Origin: Beggiatoa leptomitoformis | GTDB taxonomy: Bacteria > Pseudomonadota > Gammaproteobacteria > Beggiatoales > Beggiatoaceae | Direction: 5' to 3' | DNA length: 64,000 nucleotides | Assembly (NCBI RefSeq): GCF_001305575.3 | Contig: NZ_CP012373.2 | Location: 2,366,261-2,430,260, forward strand | Shown: piece after piece, positions 25,244 through 35,722 of the stretch | Layout of the letters: every line of letters starts with the position of its first letter | Numbering within the stretch: position 1 is the first letter of the stretch | Translations under genes and position numbers: made by a program | The notes under the pieces: generated by a model | The model's database searches: none | What the model was told of the DNA's origin: nothing | The model's input: the letters and a program-made list of their open reading frames with translations, nothing else

Positions 25244-26353
25244 ATGCAACAACAACTACCCATCGATAATGCCCTGAATCGGCTACCTACGGCTATTATC
25301 ACAGGCTTTTTAGGAAGTGGGAAAACTACTTTATTGAACAAACTATTAAAACATCCAAATTTGAAAAATACCGCCGTGATTATTAACGAATTTGGTTCGG
25401 TCAGCTTAGACCATTTACTAGTACAAGCAGCAACCGAAGATATAGTCGTCATTGATGGTGGTTGTGTCTGTTGCACAATTCGGGGCGATTTAGTGGAAAC
25501 CCTACAAGGCTTATTTGCAAAACGGAGCGCGGGTGAAATCCCCTGCTTTGACCGCTTACTTATTGAAACAACAGGGCTTGCAGACCCCGCGCCCATTATT
25601 CATACCATCATGAATGATACGGTTCTTAGAAATATCATCCAGCTAGACAGCGTAATAACAACTATCGACTGTGTTTATGGCTTACGTCAATTAGAAGAAC
25701 ATTATGAAACAACGAAACAAGCTGCCGTTGCTGACCGTTTAGTACTGACTAAAATTGAATTAACAAATGCCGAACAAATTGAGCGATTGAAACACCGTTT
25801 ACAACGGCTCAATCCTGCCGCGTTACAAATTGAAAGTACAGAAGATAACCTTATTATTGAGCGTCTATTTCATGCGGGTTTATATAATCCACAGACTAAA
25901 ACGCCCGATGTTGTCGCTTGGTTACAAGCAGAAACTTATCCCGATGTGCATGATATACATGAACATCATCATACACATAACGAGACTATTCGCCATGACA
26001 AATATATTCAATCCTACTGCATCGAATATAACGAGCCGTTATCATGGGTCGTACTCAATCGTTGGTTTCAACAACTCACCGCACTACGGGGAAAAGATTT
26101 GTTACGTGTAAAAGGCATTGTTTATACAAAAGAAACTGACTTACCAGTAATAGTTCAGGGCGTGCAACATATTTTTCAGCCACCAACTACATTACCCCAA
26201 TGGCCTCCAAATACCCCAAAAGCCTCGCGAATCGTATTTATTACCCGCAATATTCAAAAGCCAGTCATTGAGCGAATGTTAGCCGTATTAGTGAATAGCA
26301 AAAGCTATGTTGAAGCCTGCCAAGCCGCTTTGATTTTACTAGAATGTGCCTAA
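25244..26353 (+). CDS. COG0523 (CobW/ZNG1-like) metal-chaperone GTPase
   Basis: COG0523 proteins are SIMIBI GTPases that deliver metals, mostly zinc or cobalt, to client enzymes. Landmarks are the Walker A 'GFLGSGKTTLL' (residues 21-31), the metal-binding GCxCC loop in 'DGGCVCCTIRGDL', 'ETTGLADPAPI', the base-recognition region 'LVLTKIELT' and a His-rich linker ('HEHHHTHNETIRH'). A CobW C-terminal domain follows. The ATG at 25244 gives 369 residues. An ATG at 25154 would lie before the likely -10 box at 25198. No cobalamin genes are nearby, so a zinc-related role is likelier than cobalt. Confidence 0.9.
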   Translation: MQQQLPIDNALNRLPTAIITGFLGSGKTTLLNKLLKHPNLKNTAVIINEFGSVSLDHLLVQAATEDIVVIDGGCVCCTIRGDLVETLQGLFAKRSAGEIPCFDRLLIETTGLADPAPIIHTIMNDTVLRNIIQLDSVITTIDCVYGLRQLEEHYETTKQAAVADRLVLTKIELTNAEQIERLKHRLQRLNPAALQIESTEDNLIIERLFHAGLYNPQTKTPDVVAWLQAETYPDVHDIHEHHHTHNETIRHDKYIQSYCIEYNEPLSWVVLNRWFQQLTALRGKDLLRVKGIVYTKETDLPVIVQGVQHIFQPPTTLPQWPPNTPKASRIVFITRNIQKPVIERMLAVLVNSKSYVEACQAALILLECA

Positions 26354-26385
26354 TATGATTTAGTTCTGAATATTAACGTTTGTCA

Positions 26386-27297
26386 CTATGCAACCTGTAA
26401 TGAACGCGTAATGCAATAATGACTAGCAAATTTTAAAAGTTCATCCATTGCCAAAAACTGAAATTTTTGTTTTTGATGTACAAAAGAAAAAGGTCTTTCT
26501 AAACAGGGAACAAGTTGTAACTGTTTCAATATATTTAACTGTATCTCTTTTTGAATGGCTGCTCGTGACATGATAGAAATTCCCATACCCGATATCACCG
26601 CCCCTTTTATCGATTCAGAACTGCCTAATTCCATAACAATATTTAAATCATATAAAGACAAACCCGCACGACTAAAATAAGTAGCAATAACCTCGCGTGT
26701 GCCCGACCCTTCTTCACGCGAAATATACGGGTAGCGGGCAAACTCTTGTGGTGTAATTGTCGTGTTGTGGGCAAGTGGATGATTTATTGGTATAATAGCA
26801 ACTAATTCATCCATACGACATAATTCAACCGCAAGGGTTTTATTGCTGACGGGAGCTTCTACCACACCTAAATCGATAATATTGCTCTCCACCATAGAAA
26901 CAATTTCTTCTGTATTAGAAACTTTTAATCGAATAACAACATCAGGATATTTATTTTTAAAATCGCCCAATAATGCGGGCAACATATATTCGGCAATCGT
27001 AGTACTCGCCCCAATTAATAATAAACCGCCAACATTACCCGTTATTTCACGTACTTCATTTTCCATCTGTGTATATTGTTCGAGAATCTTTTCTGCATAA
27101 AGATAAACACGTTTTCCCACATCTGTTAAGGCAATACTACTGTGCGTGCGGTCAAATAAACGGGTATTAAAATGTTCTTCTAATTGACGAATTTGAAAAG
27201 TGACCGCAGGCTGTGTCATGTGTAATGCCTCCGCTGCTTTTGTAAAACTCAATAAACGTGCGACTGTATAAAACACCTGCAAACGACGATCAGCCAT
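26386..27297 (-). CDS. LysR-family transcriptional regulator
   Basis: A typical LysR regulator of 303 residues. The N-terminal winged helix contains 'QVFYTVARLLSFTKAAEALHMTQPAVTFQIRQLEEHF'-type sequence in residues 6-43, followed by a periplasmic-binding-like effector domain ('LLLIGASTTIAEYMLP', 'SREEGSGTREVI', 'VISGMGISIMSR'). The effector domain resembles the CysL/CbbR branch, so control of sulfur or carbon metabolism is plausible but unproven. The ATG at 27297 is preferred because GGAAAAG precedes it; ATGs at 27309 and 27378 are less well placed. It is divergent from lspA; the target may lie elsewhere. Confidence 0.9.
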   Translation of the reverse strand: MADRRLQVFYTVARLLSFTKAAEALHMTQPAVTFQIRQLEEHFNTRLFDRTHSSIALTDVGKRVYLYAEKILEQYTQMENEVREITGNVGGLLLIGASTTIAEYMLPALLGDFKNKYPDVVIRLKVSNTEEIVSMVESNIIDLGVVEAPVSNKTLAVELCRMDELVAIIPINHPLAHNTTITPQEFARYPYISREEGSGTREVIATYFSRAGLSLYDLNIVMELGSSESIKGAVISGMGISIMSRAAIQKEIQLNILKQLQLVPCLERPFSFVHQKQKFQFLAMDELLKFASHYCITRSLQVA

Positions 27298-27392
27298 AAT
27301 CTTTTCCATCCTCAAAAATACTTTTTTATAGTTTATGATAAAATATCGGAAAAAACCGTTAATATTGCATAAAATCAAGGATACCGTTTAGT

Positions 27393-27914
27393 ATGGCATA
27401 CCCTCCGATGGTGAACGCGCCACACCGTAGCTCATTATGGTGGTTAGGTTTATCACTTCTAACCCTTGTACTTGACCAATTAACCAAATTTTGGGCGAGT
27501 CAAGTGCTTACTTATCAAGAACCCTATTCCATCATCCCTTTTTTAAACTTCACACTGGTTCACAACACAGGGGCAGCATTCAGTTTTTTAGCGGAAGCTG
27601 GGGGTTGGCAACGTTATTTTTTAACGGCATTAGCGGTCATTGTTAGTCTTATTATGGTTGTCTGGTTAAGTCGTTTATCTGCCAATCAAAAATGGTTAGC
27701 TGCAACGATTGCCCTAATTTTAGGTGGCGCGTTAGGAAATTTAATTGATCGTGTTTTATATGGATATGTTATTGATTTTATAGATATATATTATCAAGCA
27801 TGGCACTTTCCCGCATTTAATATTGCTGACAGTGCCATTACCGTAGGAGCGGTTATGCTCTTAATTGATGCGCTATGGCTAAATCGCACTCAACAAGCCC
27901 CTTTTTCCTCCTAA
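27393..27914 (+). CDS. lspA: Lipoprotein signal peptidase (SPase II)
   Basis: LspA cleaves the signal peptide of diacylated prolipoproteins in the inner membrane. The 173-residue protein has four membrane helices. The catalytic aspartates are in 'GNLIDRVLYGYVIDFI' and 'FNIADSAITVG'. 'LDQLTKFW' and 'HNTGAAFSFL' are further family motifs. It runs directly into gspK, whose ATG follows the lspA stop with no gap. At least seven predicted lipoproteins in this window are its likely substrates. Confidence 0.97.
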   Translation: MAYPPMVNAPHRSSLWWLGLSLLTLVLDQLTKFWASQVLTYQEPYSIIPFLNFTLVHNTGAAFSFLAEAGGWQRYFLTALAVIVSLIMVVWLSRLSANQKWLAATIALILGGALGNLIDRVLYGYVIDFIDIYYQAWHFPAFNIADSAITVGAVMLLIDALWLNRTQQAPFSS

Positions 27915-28847
27915 ATGCGTATTCCTCAACAACGTGGTGTTGCACTTATCACCGCGATTTTGATTGTCGCCCTTGCAACGGTTGTTGCTGTTGCCATCAC
28001 CACCCGCCAACAATTAGACATCCGTCGCACAGCCAATGTATTAAATACCGACCAAGCCTATCTATATGCCTTGAGCGGTGAAACATGGGCAGCACAAATT
28101 TTGAGGCGTGATAGTCAAAATAGTAAATATGACGCATTAACAGAATTATGGGCGGTACAACTTCCACCCTTTCCAATTGAAGGCGGAACGTTGCAAGGGC
28201 AACTAACAGATTTACAAGGATTATTTAATATAAATAGTTTGATTGATGAGAAGGGAAAAGTTGTTGCTGAACAACTTGCTCGTTTTCAAAGACTACTGCG
28301 TTATTTAGAAATATCCCCTAATCTTGCTCAAGCAGTTGTTGATTGGATAGATGGCGATAATGACCCACAACTTCCCAATGGTGCGGAAGAAACAACCTAT
28401 TTAATCAATAAACCTGCTTACCGTGCGGCTAATGCGCTTATGTCTAGTCCGACAGAATTACGGCTTGTAACAGGCTTTAAAACCGAAATTTATAACAAAC
28501 TTATTCCTTATGTAACCGCATTACCTGAAGCGACAACGATTAACGTGAATACAGCCCCATTGCCTGTACTAATGGCATTAGCAGAAGATTTACCCGTCTC
28601 ACAAATAGAAGGCTTAGTTAAAAATCGGGAAACAACGCCTTTTAAAACCCTGCAAGAATTTCTCACACATGAGGCTTTTGCAGGTATCAAGCTAGAAACA
28701 CAAGGTTTAGGGGTTACAACATCTTATTTTCGTTATCAAGCAGATGTTTATATTGAACGTGGTCGCTCACGTCTTACCAGTATTTTACAACGCTCGGAGA
28801 CCGGTATTATAACGCTCGCCCGTAGCCAAGAACCCAGCACATTCTAA
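27915..28847 (+). CDS. gspK: Type II secretion minor pseudopilin GspK
   Basis: GspK caps the type II secretion pseudopilus. This 310-residue protein has a short leader with a prepilin-type junction 'QQRGVALITAILIVALATVV' and the expected hydrophobic helix. The large GspK insert domain has 'LFNINSLID', 'AVVDWIDGDNDPQ' and 'INVNTAPLPVLMAL'. Glycine at -1 and valine at +1 fit PilD cleavage, and pilD is in this window. No other gsp gene is here, so the gene is separated from the rest of the secretion cluster. Its start abuts the lspA stop. Confidence 0.93.
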   Translation: MRIPQQRGVALITAILIVALATVVAVAITTRQQLDIRRTANVLNTDQAYLYALSGETWAAQILRRDSQNSKYDALTELWAVQLPPFPIEGGTLQGQLTDLQGLFNINSLIDEKGKVVAEQLARFQRLLRYLEISPNLAQAVVDWIDGDNDPQLPNGAEETTYLINKPAYRAANALMSSPTELRLVTGFKTEIYNKLIPYVTALPEATTINVNTAPLPVLMALAEDLPVSQIEGLVKNRETTPFKTLQEFLTHEAFAGIKLETQGLGVTTSYFRYQADVYIERGRSRLTSILQRSETGIITLARSQEPSTF

Positions 28848-30521
<1,674 letters not shown>

Positions 30522-30647
30522 AAAGTCCTTCTGAAGCGGAATTTTTAGCATTTTAAAAATTATTGGAATGTTAAAGTGTTAATTTGAAAAAGCAATGAAT
30601 TTCATTTTGGATAACTTACAGCCGATAATCAACAAGCTGTAAAAACA

Positions 30648-30684
30648 AAACGGATAACCTCGCTTAAAGCGGTATTATCCGTTT
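30648..30684. terminator. Hairpin between convergent pgm and rhodanese gene
   Basis: AAACGGATAA (30648-30657) pairs with TTATCCGTTT (30675-30684), and CGCT pairs with AGCG at the tip, with a 3-base internal mismatch and a TAA loop. It lies 127 bases after pgm and 12 bases from the convergent stop. It shares a GATAAC...AAGCGGT.TTATC pattern with the hairpin at 2534-2566. Confidence 0.6.
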
Positions 30685-30696
30685 GCTGTTTATCAG

Positions 30697-31509
30697 TTAG
30701 CCTGTGACAAGGGTATTACTGGCTGGTTGTTTAGCAAAATTAGTAAACAGCGATTGACAACGCGCCATAGAACCAATGTTGTAGCTATTTTTATAGCCTT
30801 GTTTTTGAAACATTTCTGTTGCAATAAAACTCCGCATACCACTGGCACAATATAGCATCACTTTTTTATCTGCCATCTGTACAAAATAGTTAGGTAATTG
30901 TTCTAACGGAATGTTTATCGCATTAGGTAAATGCCCTTGTGCAAACTCGTCCGCCCCTCTCACATCTACTAGAATTGCGCCTTCATGGCATAATTTTTCT
31001 ACTTGTACCAACTCTATAGGCACAGTCCATTTACCCAATGCACGCATGAGTCCTTCATACATCCATGAAAGAGTACAGAAATGCGTTGTAATGACAATAA
31101 GTTGCAAAACCAATAAAATCCCCCCAACAACCCATGCAGCGATAGGTAGGTCGAAGAGAAACAAAACAGCGGCAATAATATTCATCACAGCCGCCGATAA
31201 ACAGGCAAGTCGGCGTTGAAAAGGATTGGGCGGTAATTTAGCCGCGTTAAACCAATGACGGACAACATGGTTATATAATAAATCCATGGGGTGTCCCGCA
31301 GGAAAGAAAAACGCTAAAAAACCTAATATACTAACTGCAAACAATAAATAGGGTTGTTGTGTGAGTAAACCCAGTAACGTAATAAGTGAGCAAATAGCAG
31401 GGGTAAAACGCAAACCCCATTCTAATTGTTTTAATTCAGCAGGAGTATAGCTTTGATAACCTTGTTGAAAAAGCGACATTTGTTGAAAAGATAATTTACA
31501 GTCAGACAT
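30697..31509 (-). CDS. DUF4395 membrane domain fused to a rhodanese domain
   Basis: The 270-residue protein joins an N-terminal DUF4395 region to a single rhodanese domain. DUF4395 has about four membrane helices between residues 30 and 150 ('RFTPAICSLITLLGLLT', 'FFFPAGHPMDLLYNHVVRHW'). The rhodanese domain has 'ILVDVRGADEFAQGHLPNAINIP' and the active loop 'YCASGMRS' with the catalytic cysteine. The rhodanese part is therefore held at the inner membrane and may handle persulfide sulfur. I use the ATG at 31509 with AAGGAT upstream instead of that at 31527. In a sulfur-oxidising host a sulfur-relay role is plausible but not shown. Confidence 0.82.
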   Translation of the reverse strand: MSDCKLSFQQMSLFQQGYQSYTPAELKQLEWGLRFTPAICSLITLLGLLTQQPYLLFAVSILGFLAFFFPAGHPMDLLYNHVVRHWFNAAKLPPNPFQRRLACLSAAVMNIIAAVLFLFDLPIAAWVVGGILLVLQLIVITTHFCTLSWMYEGLMRALGKWTVPIELVQVEKLCHEGAILVDVRGADEFAQGHLPNAINIPLEQLPNYFVQMADKKVMLYCASGMRSFIATEMFQKQGYKNSYNIGSMARCQSLFTNFAKQPASNTLVTG

Positions 31510-32045
31510 TATTTTATCCTTACACATTATAAAAGAAATTTATCGTATATCAGCATATACTAATATTCAATATTGGCAATCTTATCGTGGATTTTTTGGC
31601 GCAAGCAATCATAAAACAGTATGATTTTTCAGTAGCCGTCATCACGTGTAAATTTTTATTCTGCGATTTCTATGCGATTTACTGGGGAAATTGCGAATTC
31701 AGTATGGTTGGAACTACTGAAGCATCGGGTAAGCGTGTTATAATGCTCGTTTAAGGTTTAGATTAATCTCTATAATTACCTACCAAAAAGCCTTGTTTTT
31801 ACAATTACAATAAATTACGAAGCAATTATTTTACGATTGAGTTCTCTTTCCTTAAAATAGGTTTTAATAATTAATTCTCAAGCAGTTTGAGCATTAAAAT
31901 TATTTTCTATCAATGTGGCGTATGACGTAAGTTTTTATCACTACGAATATATTTATTGTTTTACAATAATCAAACTTTTCACAGCTAAACAATTATGTTT
32001 AATTCTTTGTGTTAATCCACTCAAACATGCGGAGATGATGAGTAC
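31510..32045. other. 536-base gene-free leader region upstream of petABC
   Basis: No coding frame of note. A TATAAT at 31739-31744 is the best promoter-like box; a -35 match is weak (TACTGA at 31715-31720, 18-base spacer). If used it gives a petA leader of about 295 bases. GGAGATGATG just before petA at 32046 supplies the ribosome site. No tRNA or known riboswitch was recognised. Confidence 0.4.
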
Positions 32046-32648
32046 ATGAGTACAGAGGGTGTAAATCAAAGCAGACGACGGTTTTTAGTGGCTTCCACTT
32101 CCGTTGTCGGTGCAATGGGGGTCGCGGCTGCCGCGTATCCTTTTGTTGCCTATTGGCAACCTAGCGCGAAGGCGCAAGCAGCAGGTGCGCCTGTAGAAGT
32201 CGACATCAGCAAGTTAGAGCCGGGACAACGTATGACCGTTGAATGGCGCGGCAAACCTGTGTGGATTGTAAGACGAACTAAAGAGATTTTAGAGGCATTA
32301 CCAACGTTAAACACTACGTTACGTGATCCAGAGTCTGCGGAAAGTCTGCAACCCGCTTATGCTAAAAATCCTAATCGTGCCATTAAAGATGAATACTTGG
32401 TGGTGGTTGGAATTTGTACCCATTTAGGGTGTTCACCAAATTATGTGCCATTAGGTGAAGGTGGTGCAGCGTTGGGTTCTAGTTGGAAAGGCGGATTTTT
32501 CTGTCCTTGCCATGGTTCACGCTTTGATTTAGCAGGTCGCGTGTTCCAAGGTGTACCTGCACCTACTAATCTAACGATTCCCCCTTACAATTATTTGAGC
32601 GACACCCGTATTTTAGTGGGTGCTGATAAAGTAGAAGGAGCCGCGTAA
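32046..32648 (+). CDS. petA: Ubiquinol-cytochrome c reductase, Rieske iron-sulfur subunit
   Basis: The Rieske subunit carries the 2Fe-2S cluster that takes the first electron from ubiquinol in the bc1 complex. The 200-residue protein starts with a twin-arginine-like motif ('QSRRRFLVAST') and one membrane helix. The cluster ligands are in box 1 'CTHLGC' (from Cys124) and box 2 'CPCHGS' (from Cys153). It is first of petABC and its stop overlaps the petB ATG by one base. Confidence 0.97.
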   Translation: MSTEGVNQSRRRFLVASTSVVGAMGVAAAAYPFVAYWQPSAKAQAAGAPVEVDISKLEPGQRMTVEWRGKPVWIVRRTKEILEALPTLNTTLRDPESAESLQPAYAKNPNRAIKDEYLVVVGICTHLGCSPNYVPLGEGGAALGSSWKGGFFCPCHGSRFDLAGRVFQGVPAPTNLTIPPYNYLSDTRILVGADKVEGAA

Positions 32649-33907
32649 TGAGTAAAGAGGCGAGCAATATTGATAGAAGTGGCTTATTAGGCGGTTTAAT
32701 AGGTTGGTTTGATGACCGTTTCCCCCTTGTTGAAACGTGGAATACCCACATGGGGAAATACTACGCGCCGAAAAACTTTAACTTTTGGTACTATTTCGGT
32801 GTATTTTCCATCGTCATGTTAGTTCTTCAAATTGTTACAGGTATTTTCTTAACAATGAATTACAAACCTGATGGTACGTTAGCATTTGCCTCGGTTGAAT
32901 ACATCATGCGTGATGTATCCTTCGGCTGGCTGATTCGCTATATGCACTCTACGGGCGCGTCTTTCTTCTTTATCGTTGTATATTTACACATGTTTAGAGC
33001 CTTATTATACGGCTCTTACAAAAATCCTCGTGAATTAGTTTGGTTGGTTGGGATGGGTATTTACTTGTGTTTGATGGCAGAGGCCTTTTTCGGTTATCTG
33101 TTACCTTGGGGACAAATGTCTTATTGGGGTGCGCAAGTTATTATTTCCCTCTTTGGTGCAATTCCCTTTATTGGTGACGATTTAACGCTGTGGATTCGTG
33201 GTGATTATGTCGTATCTGATGCAACATTAAACCGCTTCTTTGCCTTACATGTCATTGCAATTCCCTTAGTTTTAGTGGGTCTTGTGTTTTTACATATTGT
33301 TGCCCTACATGCTGTAGGTTCTAACAATCCAGACGGCGTAGAAATTAAGAAATTAAAAGATGCTAACGGTAAACCATTAGATGGTATTGCTTTTCATCCC
33401 TATTACACCGTTAAAGACTTTATGGGTGTTATTGTTTTCTTAATGTTTTTCTCCGTTGTAATGTTCTATGTCCCTGAAATGGGTGGCTACTTCTTAGAAG
33501 CACCGAACTTTGTACCTGCTGACCCGTTAGTAACACCGTTACACATTGCACCTGTATGGTATTTCACCCCTTACTACGCCATTTTGCGCGCAGTGCCTGA
33601 TAAATTAATGGGGGTTATTGCAATGGGTGCGGCCGTTATGATTTTCTGCTTGTTACCATGGTTAGACCGCAGTCCTGTTAAATCGATTCGTTACAAGGGT
33701 CCTTTGTTTAAGATTGCCTTATCTATTTTTGTAGTGAGCTTTATTGGGTTAGGTATTTTAGGCGTTTTACCCCCCTCACCCCTCCTAACCTTGTTAGCCC
33801 AGATTTTGGCAGTGATTTACTTCTTATTCTTTATCTTAATGCCAGTTTATACCTCACTGGATTCCTATAAAGAAGTCCCTGAACGTGTCACCATGCCCGC
33901 ACACTAA
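32648..33907 (+). CDS. petB: Cytochrome b of the bc1 complex
   Basis: Cytochrome b holds both hemes and the Qo and Qi quinone sites. The 419-residue protein has at least eight membrane helices. Heme-binding histidines lie in 'YMHSTGASFFF', 'YLHMFRALLYGSYK', 'FFALHVIAIP' and 'FLHIVALHAVGSNNP'. The Qo loop reads PVWY (near residues 302-305) in place of the mitochondrial PEWY. As I recall, that variant is known in beta- and gammaproteobacteria. It is in one operon with petA and petC. Confidence 0.97.
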   Translation: MSKEASNIDRSGLLGGLIGWFDDRFPLVETWNTHMGKYYAPKNFNFWYYFGVFSIVMLVLQIVTGIFLTMNYKPDGTLAFASVEYIMRDVSFGWLIRYMHSTGASFFFIVVYLHMFRALLYGSYKNPRELVWLVGMGIYLCLMAEAFFGYLLPWGQMSYWGAQVIISLFGAIPFIGDDLTLWIRGDYVVSDATLNRFFALHVIAIPLVLVGLVFLHIVALHAVGSNNPDGVEIKKLKDANGKPLDGIAFHPYYTVKDFMGVIVFLMFFSVVMFYVPEMGGYFLEAPNFVPADPLVTPLHIAPVWYFTPYYAILRAVPDKLMGVIAMGAAVMIFCLLPWLDRSPVKSIRYKGPLFKIALSIFVVSFIGLGILGVLPPSPLLTLLAQILAVIYFLFFILMPVYTSLDSYKEVPERVTMPAH

Positions 33908-33932
33908 CACTGTGAACAGGATAAAGAAAACT

Positions 33933-34688
33933 ATGAAAAAACTGCTTTTAAGTTGTTTATTATTGCTTCCTACCTTAGTGCTTGCCTCTGAGGGCATTGC
34001 TTTACAACATGCAAACAATGATGTTTATGATAAAGCCTCATTACAAAATGGTGCGAAATTATTCACAAACTACTGCATGGGCTGTCATTCACTGCAATAC
34101 TCTCGTTTTCAACGGGTTGCTAAAGATTTAGAAATCCCTGAAGACATTATGAAAGCCAATTTAATGTTCACCAGCGAAAAAATTGGTGAGCTGATGACCA
34201 TTGGTATGCGTAAGAAAGAAGCCTTAAGCTGGTTTGGCGTTGCCCCGCCTGATTTAAGTGTGATTGCCCGCGCCCGTGGAACAGATTGGATTTACAGCTT
34301 TCTGCTCTCTTTCTATGTGGACGAAAGCAAACCAACTGGCGTTAATAACCTAATTTTTAAAGATACTGCAATGCCCCACGTCTTATGGGAATTGCAAGGC
34401 TATCAAATGCCTATTTATGAAGAAGTAACTGATGAAGAAGGTAAAAAACATCAAGTGCTGGAATCTTTAGAACCTATCAATCCAGCAGGCATGACTGATG
34501 AAGAATCCAAACGGAAACAAGATGACTATCGTCGTACAGTCCGCGATTTAGTCAACTTCCTTGATTACGTTGGTGAACCTGCTAAATTCCAAAGACATTA
34601 TTTAGGTATTTGGGTATTACTCTTCCTTGCCTTCCTTTTCGTCTTTGCTTACGCACTGAAGAAAGAATTTTGGCGGGATGTACATTAA
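33933..34688 (+). CDS. petC: Cytochrome c1
   Basis: Cytochrome c1 passes electrons from the Rieske protein to soluble cytochrome c. I take the ATG at 33933, which gives a clean signal peptide (MKKLLL... 'TLVLA') and has AGGA upstream; an in-frame ATG at 33885 lies inside petB. The heme c site is 'CMGCH' from Cys48. A distal methionine is expected in the 'DTAMPHVLWELQG' region. A C-terminal membrane anchor spans the last 30 residues. The 251-residue length is normal. A good terminator follows. Confidence 0.96.
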   Translation: MKKLLLSCLLLLPTLVLASEGIALQHANNDVYDKASLQNGAKLFTNYCMGCHSLQYSRFQRVAKDLEIPEDIMKANLMFTSEKIGELMTIGMRKKEALSWFGVAPPDLSVIARARGTDWIYSFLLSFYVDESKPTGVNNLIFKDTAMPHVLWELQGYQMPIYEEVTDEEGKKHQVLESLEPINPAGMTDEESKRKQDDYRRTVRDLVNFLDYVGEPAKFQRHYLGIWVLLFLAFLFVFAYALKKEFWRDVH

Positions 34689-34719
34689 TCCTGTTACCCC
34701 TTAGCAAGTAATGGAAATA

Positions 34720-34744
34720 GGGAACTCCAAGAGTTCCCTTTTCT
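34720..34744 (+). terminator. Rho-independent terminator after petABC
   Basis: A perfect 8-bp stem (GGGAACTC at 34720-34727, complement at 34731-34738), a 3-base loop and TTTTCT at 34739-34744. It lies 31 bases after the petC stop and before sspB. Confidence 0.82.
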
Positions 34745-34774
34745 ATTATTAATAAAACATTACTAGCAAGTTGA

Positions 34775-35182
34775 ATGATGATGACTTCTCCCCGTCCCTA
34801 CCTAGTCCGTGCTATCTATGAATGGATTATAGATAATGGTTTTACCCCCTATTTAAAAGTCAATGCAAACCTAGAACACGTTGAAGTCCCTCGTGAGTTT
34901 GTTAATGAAGATGGCAGTATTATTCTCAATGTATCGCCTTCTGCTGTGCGTGATTTAGAGTTAGGCAATGAATGGTTAAGTTTTAACGCCCGTTTTTCAG
35001 GCAGAGCCCTTAATGTTCTTGTTCCTATTACCGCTGTTTTAGGCATTTACACTAAAGAAAATGGACGCGGTTTCTTCTTTAATACCGAAGAATTTCAAAA
35101 CGAAACGCCACCTGATATACCAACACCACCGTCACCCTCCCCAACAACTAAAAAAGCCTCCTTCTTAAAAGTCGTTAAATGA
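34775..35182 (+). CDS. sspB: ClpXP specificity-enhancing factor SspB
   Basis: SspB tethers ssrA-tagged proteins to ClpXP for degradation. The N-terminal substrate-binding domain is clear: 'RPYLVRAIYEWIIDNGFTPYL', then 'VNEDGSIILNVSPSAV' and 'FSGRALNVLVPITAVLGIYTKENGRGFFF'. The tail is Pro/Thr-rich and ends in 'KKASFLKVVK', which fits the short ClpX-binding motif of the family. At 135 residues it is shorter than the E. coli protein because the linker is short. Three consecutive ATG codons start it. In many relatives sspA sits between petC and sspB; here it is missing. Confidence 0.9.
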   Translation: MMMTSPRPYLVRAIYEWIIDNGFTPYLKVNANLEHVEVPREFVNEDGSIILNVSPSAVRDLELGNEWLSFNARFSGRALNVLVPITAVLGIYTKENGRGFFFNTEEFQNETPPDIPTPPSPSPTTKKASFLKVVK

Positions 35183-35194
35183 GACAGTAAAAAT

Positions 35195-35722
35195 ATGTCG
35201 CTTACCGTTGATTTTCCGAATATATTTTATGTATCTGTCTTAACTGCTCGAGAAAACCTAGCAAAACACGCATGGCTTACTGAACGCTGGCACTTGCTGG
35301 GCGTTGTTCCTGTTTATGAATATCAAGACACGGAACGAACTGTTTTATTAGAAACGACGGAGGGACAACAATATCTATGGACAGGTTTTGCAATTGAATT
35401 GCATGAGGATGAGATAGAAAATTATGCTCGCAATTTAAAAATGCCAACATTTTGTTTATACGTGATTTGTCACGGAGACGAAACAGAAGAGCCTATCCCT
35501 TTTTTGATTACTTTAAGCCGTGATGAAGCAGACAGTTATAGTAAAGAAGGCTTACGTGTGTATGATATTGCCATGCCTGCGGAAATTCACCGTTGGATAG
35601 AACGCTATGTACTAAAACACCGTCCACAAACCAGCGAAAAACAGGGGCATCAAATTCCACCGCCTCACGAACACATAATTGTTGCAAGCAAATCTATAAT
35701 AGATCGCAGCAATAATGGCTAA
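35195..35722 (+). CDS. DUF3305-like protein
   Basis: A 175-residue soluble protein resembling DUF3305. It has 'LTERWHLLGVVPVYE' near residue 28, then a beta-rich middle ('YLWTGFAIELHEDEIENYARNL'), 'PTFCLYVICHGDE' and 'SRDEADSY', and near the end 'MPAEIHRWIERYVLKH'. In other proteobacteria DUF3305 genes lie beside formate dehydrogenase or molybdenum cofactor genes, but none are here. It follows sspB by 12 bases and is probably cotranscribed. Function is unknown; the family assignment is by recalled motif pattern. Confidence 0.6.
   Translation: MSLTVDFPNIFYVSVLTARENLAKHAWLTERWHLLGVVPVYEYQDTERTVLLETTEGQQYLWTGFAIELHEDEIENYARNLKMPTFCLYVICHGDETEEPIPFLITLSRDEADSYSKEGLRVYDIAMPAEIHRWIERYVLKHRPQTSEKQGHQIPPPHEHIIVASKSIIDRSNNG

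Noticed and set aside
31510-32045. tRNA or riboswitch in the petA leader
   Set aside because: No cloverleaf or known aptamer pattern could be traced in either strand.
33551-33562. PVWY in place of PEWY in cytochrome b as a novelty
   Set aside because: To my knowledge this variant is already known from beta- and gammaproteobacterial bc1 complexes.
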